A DNA stretch of 8,423 nucleotides from CAYMAT01 sp964388495 (lineage in GTDB: Bacteria; Patescibacteriota; Gracilibacteria; Peribacterales; Peribacteraceae), in NCBI GenBank assembly GCA_964388495.1, contig CAYMAT010000050.1:1-8423 (forward strand), given 5' to 3'. Of the stretch, positions 1-5,747 are shown in pieces. Within the stretch, counting starts at the first letter, position 1; each line of letters opens with the position of its first letter. The notes below the pieces were generated by a model, which saw nothing but the letters and a program-made list of their open reading frames with translations, was not told where the DNA came from and did not search any database. The position numbers and the translations under genes were made by a program.

Positions 1-119
1 ACGGCGAGGAGACGATCGGCCAGGGCCGTGAACAGGCCCGGCTCTTCCTCCAGCAGAATCCGGAGATTAAGGATCGCATTGAAGAGCAGATTCGTACCGC
101 CGCGGGGATTCTCGCGTGA
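1..119 (+). CDS. recA: RecA recombinase, C-terminal fragment (5' end outside window)
   Basis: This is the last 38 codons of recA, read from base 3 and ending in TGA at 117-119. RecA is the DNA-dependent ATPase that forms filaments on single-stranded DNA, drives strand exchange and triggers the SOS response. The visible residues include GEETIGQGREQARLFL followed by NPEIKDRIEEQIR. This matches the conserved RecA C-terminal domain pattern (G-E-x-x-I-G-Q-G-R-E-x-A-R, then N-P-E-x-x-x-x-I-E-x-x-I-R). The protein ends in AAGILA and lacks the long acidic tail of E. coli RecA. The ATPase core and DNA-binding loops lie upstream of the window, so only the family can be stated. The stop codon TGA also supplies the TG of an extended -10 element for the next gene. 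Confidence 0.88.
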   Translation, partial: GEETIGQGREQARLFLQQNPEIKDRIEEQIRTAAGILA

Positions 120-125
120 TACGAT
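117..125 (+). promoter_or_regulatory. Leaderless-type extended -10 promoter of the Nudix gene
   Basis: The extended motif TGA (117-119, also the recA stop codon) is followed directly by TACGAT (120-125), four of six bases matching TATAAT including A at position 2 and T at position 6. The hexamer ends 6 nt before the ATG at 132, so transcription would begin at or within a base or two of the start codon. I see no good -35 element at 16-18 nt. The call rests on the same arrangement recurring at other genes in this window. Confidence 0.5.
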
Positions 126-131
126 CAGGGC

Positions 132-647
132 ATGCCCGACCTCCTCTACTCCAGCAAAGACTGGATTATCCGCAGTGAAACGGCTTCACTTCCGGATGGT
201 CGCACCAAAACGGCAGAGATTGCAAAGCGCCCGGATAGCGTGCATATCATTGCCTTCACGGATGAAGGAAAAGTCTTGATTCTGAAGGAGTACCGCGCCT
301 TCCTGGGTACATGGACGTGGGTGATCCCCAGCGGGCGCATCGATAAGGAATCCGACAAGCTGGTGGCCGCACAGCGGGAGCTCCAGGAAGAGACCGGATT
401 TAGGGCTGCCTCCATGGAGCCGTATTTTTCCATGCGCGCGAGTGAGACTCTGCTCTGGACCCAGTACGTCTTTATTGCCAAGGGTCTCACACCCGATCCC
501 CTACCCCAAGATCATGACGAAATGATTGAGGTGCATGCCATGAGTATTGATGAAGCGTTGGACAAAATGCTCTCCGCAGAGCCTGTCTTTATGACGGCTG
601 CGTCCCTGGCACTCTTGCGTTACCGGAAGGAGTATCCAAACGGTTAA
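132..647 (+). CDS. Nudix hydrolase, ADP-ribose pyrophosphatase-like
   Basis: This is a 171-residue protein of the Nudix superfamily, which hydrolyses nucleoside diphosphates linked to another moiety, such as ADP-ribose. The Nudix box spans residues 68-90, with G68, the metal-binding helix core R82-E83-L84-Q85-E86-E87 and G89-F90. The segment LILKEYR (about 49-55) before it resembles the Q/E-Y-R strand typical of ADP-ribose pyrophosphatase-like members. Length is normal for a single-domain Nudix enzyme. One oddity is that the first glutamate of the consensus (G-x5-E) is Ser74 here, with Glu73 one residue earlier. The catalytic REx2EE helix is intact, so activity is expected but the substrate is not predictable. 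The ATG at 132 lies 12 nt after recA, has no Shine-Dalgarno sequence and is preceded by a well-placed -10 element. Known members act in housecleaning of damaged or signalling nucleotides. Confidence 0.85.
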   Translation: MPDLLYSSKDWIIRSETASLPDGRTKTAEIAKRPDSVHIIAFTDEGKVLILKEYRAFLGTWTWVIPSGRIDKESDKLVAAQRELQEETGFRAASMEPYFSMRASETLLWTQYVFIAKGLTPDPLPQDHDEMIEVHAMSIDEALDKMLSAEPVFMTAASLALLRYRKEYPNG

Positions 648-652
648 AAAAA

Positions 653-672
653 CTTTCCACACGTTTTCCACA
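653..672 (+). promoter_or_regulatory. Pair of DnaA-box-like nonamers upstream of dnaB
   Basis: CTTTCCACA (653-661) and TTTTCCACA (664-672) match the DnaA box TTATCCACA at 7 of 9 and 8 of 9 positions. They are in the same orientation with an 11-bp period, about one helical turn, so they would face the same side of the DNA. They lie in the 110-nt nux-to-dnaB intergenic region (648-757) just after an A-rich run (645-652). They could be DnaA sites controlling dnaB, or chance. I see no dnaA gene or clear unwinding element that would support an origin here. Confidence 0.3.
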
Positions 673-722
673 TCTCATCCCCGCGTTTTGTCAAAAGACG
701 CGATAAATGCCAGCGGACTTCG

Positions 723-750
723 TTGCCCAGGATGGGGCGAGGCATAGACT
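723..750 (+). promoter_or_regulatory. dnaB promoter, leaderless type
   Basis: TTGCCC (723-728) and TAGACT (745-750) are separated by 16 nt and resemble -35 and -10 elements. The -10 hexamer has A at position 2 and T at position 6 and ends 7 nt before the ATG at 758. This placement is a main reason for preferring the start at 758 over the upstream ATG at 707. No TGn extension is present, consistent with dependence on the -35 element. Confidence 0.5.
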
Positions 751-757
751 GTCCTCC

Positions 758-2146
758 ATGCCCGCAACGCAAATTCCGCAAGCCAGCATTCTTCAAGGCC
801 AGCCCCATTCAGTGGATGCTGAAAAGACCGTGCTGGGAGCGTTGCTGCTGGATCCAGAGGCCATCATTAAAGTCAGTGACCTTCTCCGCCCGGAGGATTT
901 TTACGATCCCACGCACCGCCTCATTTATCAGGGCATCTGGGATCTGTACCAGGGCCACGAGGTGATCGACTTCGTCACGGTGAGTGCCAAGCTGGCGGAC
1001 AAGAAGAAAATCCAGGACATCGGCGGCAGCGCGTTCCTTGCGCAGCTTGCGTCCTCCGTGCCCACGTCGTCGCACATTTACCAGTACGCGCAGATCGTCA
1101 AAACCAAGGCCGTGCACCGCCGCGTCATCGATGCCGGTCAGAAAATCACGGGCCTTGGCTACGAGGAAAACCGTCCCATCGCGGAGCTGCTGGACGAGGT
1201 GGAGCAATCCGTCTTTGCCATCACCAACACGTTCATCAAGGAGAAGTTCGTCCACATCCGCGACGTGCTGGACGCCCGCTATGAGAAGTTCGCGGAAATG
1301 CACGAGAGCAAGGACGATAGTCCCATCAAGGGCGTGCCCACTGGCTTCAACGGACTGGACATGAAGCTCTCCGGCCTGCAGCCCAGTGACCTGATCATCC
1401 TGGCAGCGCGCCCCAGTATGGGAAAAACCAGTTTGGCGCTCAATATCGCCCAAAACGCGGCCATCAAGGCGCGCAAGAGCGTGGGTATCTTCTCGCTGGA
1501 AATGAGCAAGGAGCAGCTGGTGGACCGCCTGTTCGCCTCCATGCTGGGTGTGGACTCCTGGAAACTCCAGCGCGGAAAGCTGGACGACAGCGATTTCCAG
1601 AACATGGGTCCCATCATGGACGAACTCAATAAGGCCAACATCTTCATTGACGACTCCGTCGCATCGTCCCTCTCGGAATTGCGCGCCAAGGCGCGCCGTC
1701 TCCAGATGGAGCACGGTCTGGACCTGCTCATCATCGACTACCTGCAGCTCATGTCCACGGGCAATGCCAGCTACACCGGTAACCGCGTGCAGGAAATCTC
1801 GGAAATCTCCCGCTCGCTCAAGCAGATCGGCCGCGAGCTGCACGTGCCCATCATCGCGCTCAGTCAGCTCTCCCGCGCCGTGGAGACGCGCCCGGGTAAC
1901 ATCCCTGCGCTCAGTGACCTGCGTGATTCCGGCTCCATTGAACAAGATGCGGACGTGGTGCTGATGATGTACCGCGAGGACTACTACGAAGAAGACAGTG
2001 ACCGCCCCGGCATGACCGACATCTACATCCGCAAGCACCGCAACGGTCCCACCGGCCGCGTGGAACTGATGTTCAAAAAAGAGCAGATGCGCTTCTACGA
2101 TGTGGATAAGGCGCACGCTTCTCACCGCCCGGACGATGACGAATGA
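758..2146 (+). CDS. dnaB: Replicative DNA helicase DnaB
   Basis: DnaB is the hexameric ATP-driven 5'-3' helicase that unwinds DNA ahead of the replisome and recruits primase. With the start at 758 the protein has 462 residues, normal for the family. The N-terminal domain (about 17-120) starts with PHSVDAEKTVLGALLLDPEA, the typical DnaB opening. The RecA-like C-terminal domain has a variant Walker A ARPSMGKTS (217-225), FSLEMS (245-250), Walker B LLIIDYLQLM (323-332), ALSQLSRAVE (367-376) and the arginine-finger region RKHRNGPTG (425-433). All key residues are present and the C-terminus is acidic. An in-frame ATG at 707 would add 17 residues with no DnaB-like character. The 758 start has a promoter-like element 7 nt upstream and is preferred. 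No Shine-Dalgarno sequence precedes either start. The 3' end overlaps a small HTH gene by 11 nt. Confidence 0.96.
   Translation: MPATQIPQASILQGQPHSVDAEKTVLGALLLDPEAIIKVSDLLRPEDFYDPTHRLIYQGIWDLYQGHEVIDFVTVSAKLADKKKIQDIGGSAFLAQLASSVPTSSHIYQYAQIVKTKAVHRRVIDAGQKITGLGYEENRPIAELLDEVEQSVFAITNTFIKEKFVHIRDVLDARYEKFAEMHESKDDSPIKGVPTGFNGLDMKLSGLQPSDLIILAARPSMGKTSLALNIAQNAAIKARKSVGIFSLEMSKEQLVDRLFASMLGVDSWKLQRGKLDDSDFQNMGPIMDELNKANIFIDDSVASSLSELRAKARRLQMEHGLDLLIIDYLQLMSTGNASYTGNRVQEISEISRSLKQIGRELHVPIIALSQLSRAVETRPGNIPALSDLRDSGSIEQDADVVLMMYREDYYEEDSDRPGMTDIYIRKHRNGPTGRVELMFKKEQMRFYDVDKAHASHRPDDDE
2101..2109 (-). promoter_or_regulatory. Perfect DnaA-box consensus inside the dnaB 3' end
   Basis: TGTGGATAA at 2101-2109 is the exact reverse complement of the DnaA box TTATCCACA. 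It lies in dnaB codons for Asp-Val-Asp-Lys, so coding constraint may explain it. A perfect nonamer is expected by chance roughly once in several windows of this size. It is noted because two near-matches lie upstream of the same gene. Confidence 0.25.
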
Positions 2147-2372
2147 AACTGTCGGCACCGGCCGCAGAGAACCGACTGAAGGTGATAAAAAAGTTTTGCG
2201 TACGTATGAAGCCTGTGACAAAAATGCCAATAGAGCAGCGGAAATGCTCGGTATCCAGCGTACGACGCTCCTGAATATTCTCCGTCGTATAGGCATAGAG
2301 CACACAGCGGGAGTGCCTGCTCAAAGTGTCCCGAGTCCCGACCCTTGCTCAACCATGGAGAATGCCCGATGA
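2136..2372 (+). CDS. Small Fis-type helix-turn-helix protein
   Basis: This is a 78-residue protein whose residues 18-54 look like the C-terminal DNA-binding HTH of the Fis/NtrC family (HTH_8). The pattern is KKVLRTYEAC, then NANRAAEMLGIQRTTLLNIL, then RRIGI. The A-A-x-x-L-G-I-x-R-x-T-L-x-x-x-L core and the final R-x-G-I are diagnostic of that fold. There is no sigma54-interaction or receiver domain, so this is a free-standing DNA-binding module. The short N-terminus is polar and the last 20 residues are Pro/Ser-rich and probably disordered. The ATG at 2136 overlaps the end of dnaB by 11 nt, which implies translational coupling. An in-frame ATG at 2100 deeper in dnaB is less likely. The gene ends 7 nt before mraY, and its last codons contain the mraY promoter. 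A regulatory or nucleoid-binding role is inferred; the targets are unknown. Confidence 0.72.
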   Translation: MTNETVGTGRREPTEGDKKVLRTYEACDKNANRAAEMLGIQRTTLLNILRRIGIEHTAGVPAQSVPSPDPCSTMENAR

Positions 2373-2373
2373 T
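2345..2373 (+). promoter_or_regulatory. mraY promoter, leaderless type
   Basis: TTGCTC (2345-2350), a 17-nt spacer and GATGAT (2368-2373) form a sigma70-like pair. The -10 ends exactly 6 nt before the ATG at 2380. The whole promoter lies within the last codons of the HTH gene, whose TGA stop (2370-2372) is part of the -10 hexamer. The optimal spacer and the match to the geometry of other genes here support both the promoter and the start at 2380. Confidence 0.5.
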
Positions 2374-2379
2374 TCTCCT

Positions 2380-3702
2380 ATGCTTCCCATCACGCTCCCC
2401 TTCCGCCCCGAGATCTCGCTCAATGTCATCCTGGGGTACTCCGTCTTTGCGTTCCTGCTGGGTCTGGCGCTGACGCCGGGGTTCGTCACGTTCCTGCGCC
2501 GCAACAAGCTGGGAAAACAGCTGCGCGTGGCCACGGTGGACGGGCGTGAGGCCAGCATCTTCCTCAAGTATCACGAGAAGAAATTCGGCACGCCCACCAT
2601 GGGCGGCATTCTGATCTGGGGATCCATTGTGCTCACCATCATCGTCTCCCGCGTCCTCTCCTATTTTGGCGTGGTGGATTTCTCCCTTTTGCAGCGCGGT
2701 CAGGTCTATCTTCCGCTCTTCACCATGCTGTCACTGGGGATTTTGGGCGCCATAGACGACTACCTCAATATCGTGGGTGCCAACGAGGATGAATGGAGGC
2801 GCGTGCTCCCCAAGATCCGCCTGTTCACGGTCTTTTTCCTGGGCGCCTTGCTCCTCGTCATCCTCTCAGCGGTAGCCTTTGGCTTCAGCGGTACACTCTT
2901 GTCTCTTCCTTTCTCCGCACAGGTGGATCGCGGATTCCTGGGTGTGGTGCTCCTTGTGGTCCTGCTGTTGGGCGCGCTGGTGGTGCTGGGATTCAGCGGG
3001 GCGATTGTGGATGATGCGGTGCGGAAGTTTGCGCTTAAGGAAGGCAAGCGTCGGGGGTTGGGTGTGCTTCCCAAAATCACTTCGCTGATCATCCTCAGCG
3101 GTATCACGGCACTGTGGTTCTACGGCAAGCTGGGTTATGACTCGCTCTTCATCCCCTCCTACGGTGACGTGCATTTGGGTTGGCTCTTCGTACCCTTCGC
3201 CATGTTCATCATTGTGGGTACGGCCAACGCCGTGAATGTGACGGACGGATTGGACGGGCTTGCGGGCGGACTGCTCGTCATCGCCTTTGCCGCCTTTGGG
3301 GTATTGGCGTACGTGCAGGGCCTCTTTGTTCTCACGGCTTTCTGCGGTATTACGGCTGCCGCTGTGGCGGCGTTCCTCTGGCACAACGTCCCCCCCGCGC
3401 TCTTCTACATGGGGGATACCGGATCACTTGCCCTGGGCGGCGCCTTGGGTGTGATAGCGCTCATGAACGACCAGGTGCTCCTTTTGCCGCTCATCGGTTT
3501 CGTGTTCCTGGTGGAAATGCTCAGCGTCATCATCCAGCTCACCAGCAAGAAACTCCGTGGCGGCAAAAAAATCTTCCGTGCGGCGCCCATCCACCACCAC
3601 TTTGAAGCACTGGAGTGGGGAGAGAGCAAAGTGACCATGCGCTTCTGGATCATCGGCGCCTTCTTCGCCGTGCTGGGGGTTCTGATCGGCATTGGAGCAT
3701 AG
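2380..3702 (+). CDS. mraY: Phospho-N-acetylmuramoyl-pentapeptide transferase MraY, enlarged
   Basis: MraY is the integral membrane enzyme that transfers phospho-MurNAc-pentapeptide from UDP to undecaprenyl phosphate, forming lipid I on the cytoplasmic face. Visible signatures are KFGTPTMGG (68-76), NAVNVTDGLDG (283-293), YMGDTGSLALGG (343-354) with catalytic-type D346, and PIHHHFE (403-409). At 440 residues it is well above the usual 320-360. The extra length lies between the first DD motif (D126-D127) and a second one (D211-D212). Both are flanked by membrane helices, preceded by G-A-I and followed by V-L-P-K-I (142-146 and 229-233). This looks like an internal duplication of the helix-loop-helix bearing the catalytic aspartates. 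The second copy keeps the basic residues and R-R-G-L of ordinary MraY; the first has N130 at the DDxxK lysine position. A GTG at 2326 would add 18 residues. The ATG at 2380 is chosen for its promoter spacing. Confidence 0.93.
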   Translation: MLPITLPFRPEISLNVILGYSVFAFLLGLALTPGFVTFLRRNKLGKQLRVATVDGREASIFLKYHEKKFGTPTMGGILIWGSIVLTIIVSRVLSYFGVVDFSLLQRGQVYLPLFTMLSLGILGAIDDYLNIVGANEDEWRRVLPKIRLFTVFFLGALLLVILSAVAFGFSGTLLSLPFSAQVDRGFLGVVLLVVLLLGALVVLGFSGAIVDDAVRKFALKEGKRRGLGVLPKITSLIILSGITALWFYGKLGYDSLFIPSYGDVHLGWLFVPFAMFIIVGTANAVNVTDGLDGLAGGLLVIAFAAFGVLAYVQGLFVLTAFCGITAAAVAAFLWHNVPPALFYMGDTGSLALGGALGVIALMNDQVLLLPLIGFVFLVEMLSVIIQLTSKKLRGGKKIFRAAPIHHHFEALEWGESKVTMRFWIIGAFFAVLGVLIGIGA

Positions 3703-3724
3703 GGCTTGCTGCTGCGGTTTTTTT
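3696..3724 (+). terminator. Possible weak terminator after mraY
   Basis: A run of seven Ts (3718-3724) follows the mraY stop codon within 22 nt. The only stem I can find before it is a four-base AGCA/TGCT pairing (3696-3699 with 3707-3710 or 3710-3713). That is too short to be a confident intrinsic terminator. The position between mraY and the independently promoted gap gene is appropriate. Confidence 0.25.
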
Positions 3725-3743
3725 GATGCGATTTCGGCACTTC

Positions 3744-3760
3744 CCGCGTTGAAGACGCGG
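3744..3760. repeat. Inverted repeat over the -35 region of the gap promoter
   Basis: CCGCGT (3744-3749) and ACGCGG (3755-3760) are perfect inverted arms separated by TGAAG. The centre coincides with the putative -35 TTGAAG (3749-3754). No T-run follows on either strand, so a terminator is unlikely. An operator is the simplest reading. Confidence 0.45.
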
Positions 3761-3777
3761 CGTCGATCTGTCATGAT
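3749..3777 (+). promoter_or_regulatory. gap promoter, leaderless type with extended -10
   Basis: TTGAAG (3749-3754), a 17-nt spacer and CATGAT (3772-3777) resemble -35 and -10 elements. A TG at 3769-3770 adds an extended -10. The hexamer ends 6 nt before the ATG at 3784. It is the most complete promoter in the window, and two inverted repeats overlay it, one on each core element. Confidence 0.55.
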
Positions 3778-3780
3778 CGA
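3763..3780. promoter_or_regulatory. Palindromic operator candidate over the gap -10
   Basis: TCGATC (3763-3768) and GATCGA (3775-3780) are perfect 6-bp arms around a 6-nt centre, an 18-bp dyad containing the -10 hexamer. Its end lies 3 nt before the start codon. A repressor bound here would block RNA polymerase directly. No candidate binding protein can be assigned from sequence alone. Confidence 0.45.
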
Positions 3781-3783
3781 GCC

Positions 3784-4806
3784 ATGCTCAACATCGCCAT
3801 CAACGGCTACGGCCGTATCGGTAGAAACGTCCACCGGCAGTTTTTGGAAGAGTACGGAGATAAGGTCCAGGTTGTGGCGGTCAATGCGTCGTCCACGGCC
3901 GATCTCCGCGCCTATCTGCTCAAGTACGATTCGCTCCACGGCCGGCTGGGCATGGAGGTGAAGGTTCAGGACGAGCAGAATTTCACGGTCAACGGAAAGC
4001 CCGTCCGCGTGGTGCGCGAGCGGGATCCCAACAAGTGCCCGTGGAAGGAGCTGGGCGTGGACATCGTCATTGAAGCGACGGGCCATTTTGAAACCAAGGA
4101 AGAGGTGATGGGCCATGTGAACGCCGGTGCCAAGCGCGTCATTGTCACGGCGCCCATGAAGGACGATACCCCCACGTACGTGAAGGGTGTCAACGATCAT
4201 CTTCTCACCAAGGATCAGGTCATCATCAGTAACGCCAGCTGCACCACCAACTGCATTGCCCCGGTCATTAAGATCATGGAGGAGACGTACGGTATCGAGT
4301 ATCTGCTGGTCGGCTCCGTGCACGCGTTCACGGCCAGCCAGAACCTGCTGGATAACAAGCCGCAGGAGGAAGGCGAGCTCCGCCGCGCGCGCGCCGCAAC
4401 CCTGTCCGTGATTCCCACCAAGACCGGCGCCGTCAAAGCCTGCGCCAAGATTTTTCCCAGCCTGAAGGGCAAGATCGATGGCATGGCGTTCCGCGTCCCC
4501 GTCCCCACGGTGAGCTGTGCCTACATGGCGTTCACGCTCAAGAAGGCCGCGGGAAGCGAGAAGGAAGTGATCGAAAAACTGGAAGCGGCAGCCAAGGCGC
4601 CTGCCATGCAGGGTGTTCTTGCCGTCTCGCACGAGCAGTGCGTCAGCATCGATTTCCAGACCGATCCGCATTCGTCCATTGTGGACGCCCCTTCCACCAA
4701 GGTGGTGGACGGCAAAGCCGTGCAGCTCCTCAGCTGGTATGACAACGAGTGGGGGTACGCCATGCGCGTCACGGAAATGGCTCTCAAAGTCGGTTCCCTC
4801 CTCTGA
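3784..4806 (+). CDS. gapB: Glyceraldehyde-3-phosphate dehydrogenase, GapB-like (probably NADP-accepting)
   Basis: This 340-residue phosphorylating GAPDH interconverts glyceraldehyde-3-phosphate and 1,3-bisphosphoglycerate in the cytoplasm. The Rossmann motif INGYGRIGR spans 6-14, the catalytic cysteine is C153 in SNASCTTNC (149-157), the catalytic histidine is H180, and WYDNEWGY closes the protein core (318-325). The residues after strand 2 are VNASSTAD (33-40). NAD-specific GAPDHs usually have V-N-D-L there, with the Asp holding the adenosine ribose hydroxyls. Bacillus GapB, which favours NADP and works in gluconeogenesis, has N-A-S. Loss of that Asp therefore suggests NADP use. A short insertion before the LRRAR motif (about 191-198) is also unusual. 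The ATG at 3784 has its own promoter with overlying inverted repeats and no Shine-Dalgarno sequence. The gene is coupled to fbp, 2 nt downstream. GAPDH identity is certain; the B-type assignment is inferred. Confidence 0.93.
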   Translation: MLNIAINGYGRIGRNVHRQFLEEYGDKVQVVAVNASSTADLRAYLLKYDSLHGRLGMEVKVQDEQNFTVNGKPVRVVRERDPNKCPWKELGVDIVIEATGHFETKEEVMGHVNAGAKRVIVTAPMKDDTPTYVKGVNDHLLTKDQVIISNASCTTNCIAPVIKIMEETYGIEYLLVGSVHAFTASQNLLDNKPQEEGELRRARAATLSVIPTKTGAVKACAKIFPSLKGKIDGMAFRVPVPTVSCAYMAFTLKKAAGSEKEVIEKLEAAAKAPAMQGVLAVSHEQCVSIDFQTDPHSSIVDAPSTKVVDGKAVQLLSWYDNEWGYAMRVTEMALKVGSLL

Positions 4807-4808
4807 CC

Positions 4809-5747
4809 ATGGTCAAAACCCCCATGCCCACGGCTCGCCCCTCGCTCAACGAGCATCTCTTTAGCCACGCCAAGATCGGTGACGATCTGCGCCACCTGAT
4901 CCTGCACATCGCGGACGCGGCCAAGTACATCCAGCGCGCCATCCGCACCACGGAGGCGGGGCTCTCCGGCACCCAGAACCAGTTTGGGGAGGAGCAGGTG
5001 AAGCTGGACGTGGTCAGCAACATGATCATTGAGGAGCACCTGCGCGAAAGCAGGCTGGTTTCCACCTACATTTCCGAGGAACAGGACCACGTGGTGGAGC
5101 TTTCTAAAAAAGCACCGTTCTCCGTGGTATTCGATCCTCTGGACGGTTCGTCCCTGGTGGACGTGAACTTCGCCATTGGCTCCATCTTTGGCATCTACGC
5201 CGGGGCGGAGGTCATCGGCAAAAAGTCCAAGGAGCTCTCCGCCGCGCTCTATACCATTTACGGCCCCCGCACGCTCCTTGTCTATTCTACGGGAAACGGA
5301 GTTCATGAATTCATTCTGAACGACGTCGGCGAGTTCGTCCTGCTACGTGAGAATCTGGGTGTTGCCGACAAGGCCAAGACGTACAGCCCGGGAAACCTGG
5401 GTTCCGTCAAAGACGAAAAAGGCTACCGCGCAGTCCTGGACCACTGGATCAACGACGGCTACGGCATGCGCTACAGCGGCTGCATGGTGGCGGATATGCA
5501 CCATGTGCTCAGCAAGGGTCAGGGTGTATTCACCTATCCCGGTGGAGCAAAATATCCCGATGGCAAACTGCGTCTGGTCTTTGAGTGCGGACCCTTCGCG
5601 TACCTCCTCAAGCAAGCTGGCGGTTATGCCAGCGACGGCAAGGGCGACATCTTAGAGACGGTCATCAAGGATATTGACCAGCGCACGCCCATCATCGCAG
5701 GGTCCAAAAAGGAGGTAGAGACGATCTGTGGATTACTTGGCAACTAG
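4809..5747 (+). CDS. fbp: Fructose-1,6-bisphosphatase class I
   Basis: This enzyme hydrolyses fructose-1,6-bisphosphate to fructose-6-phosphate, the committed step of gluconeogenesis. The protein has 312 residues, slightly short for class I. Metal-site motifs are FGEEQ (59-63), ISEEQ (88-92), FDPLDGSSLVDVN (108-120) and E259 in LRLVFECGPFAY. Other class I signatures are STGNGVHEF (160-168), GSxxGIY-type residues 124-130 and AGGYASDG (270-277). In the segment GCMVADMHH (224-232), the position that is Arg243 in pig FBPase, which reaches across the dimer to the substrate 6-phosphate, appears to be His232. The ATG at 4809 is 2 nt after the gap TGA. An in-frame ATG at 4824 is an alternative, and a start at 4749 inside gap is rejected. 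No promoter is visible, so co-transcription with gap is likely. The final codons Gly-Asn-stop run into the heptamer array, whose first unit supplies the TAG. Confidence 0.94.
   Translation: MVKTPMPTARPSLNEHLFSHAKIGDDLRHLILHIADAAKYIQRAIRTTEAGLSGTQNQFGEEQVKLDVVSNMIIEEHLRESRLVSTYISEEQDHVVELSKKAPFSVVFDPLDGSSLVDVNFAIGSIFGIYAGAEVIGKKSKELSAALYTIYGPRTLLVYSTGNGVHEFILNDVGEFVLLRENLGVADKAKTYSPGNLGSVKDEKGYRAVLDHWINDGYGMRYSGCMVADMHHVLSKGQGVFTYPGGAKYPDGKLRLVFECGPFAYLLKQAGGYASDGKGDILETVIKDIDQRTPIIAGSKKEVETICGLLGN

Noticed and set aside
682..702. Imperfect palindrome (CGCG-TTTTG-T-CAAAA-GA-CGCG) before dnaB
   Set aside because: It has a 2-nt bulge, no T-run, and does not overlap the chosen promoter core. It could be an operator, but nothing else supports it.
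707..757. Upstream ATG at 707 as the dnaB start
   Set aside because: The 17 extra residues do not resemble DnaB N-termini, no ribosome site or promoter spacing supports it, and the -35/-10 pair at 723-750 would lie inside the gene.
809..2305. Long open frame (498 codons) antisense to dnaB
   Set aside because: It mirrors the dnaB coding frame, its protein is of unnatural composition with no motifs, and dnaB is unmistakable on the other strand. Long antisense frames are common opposite biased GC-rich genes.
2326..2379. GTG at 2326 as the mraY start
   Set aside because: It adds 18 non-conserved residues overlapping the HTH gene, and the promoter at 2345-2373 points to 2380.
3424..4671. Long minus-strand open frame (415 codons) opposite mraY and gap
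   Set aside because: It spans two well-identified plus-strand genes and their promoter region, and its protein shows no recognisable motif.
4749..4808. ATG at 4749 as the fbp start
   Set aside because: It would overlap gap by 58 nt and add residues without FBPase character. The ATG at 4809, 2 nt after the gap stop, is more natural.
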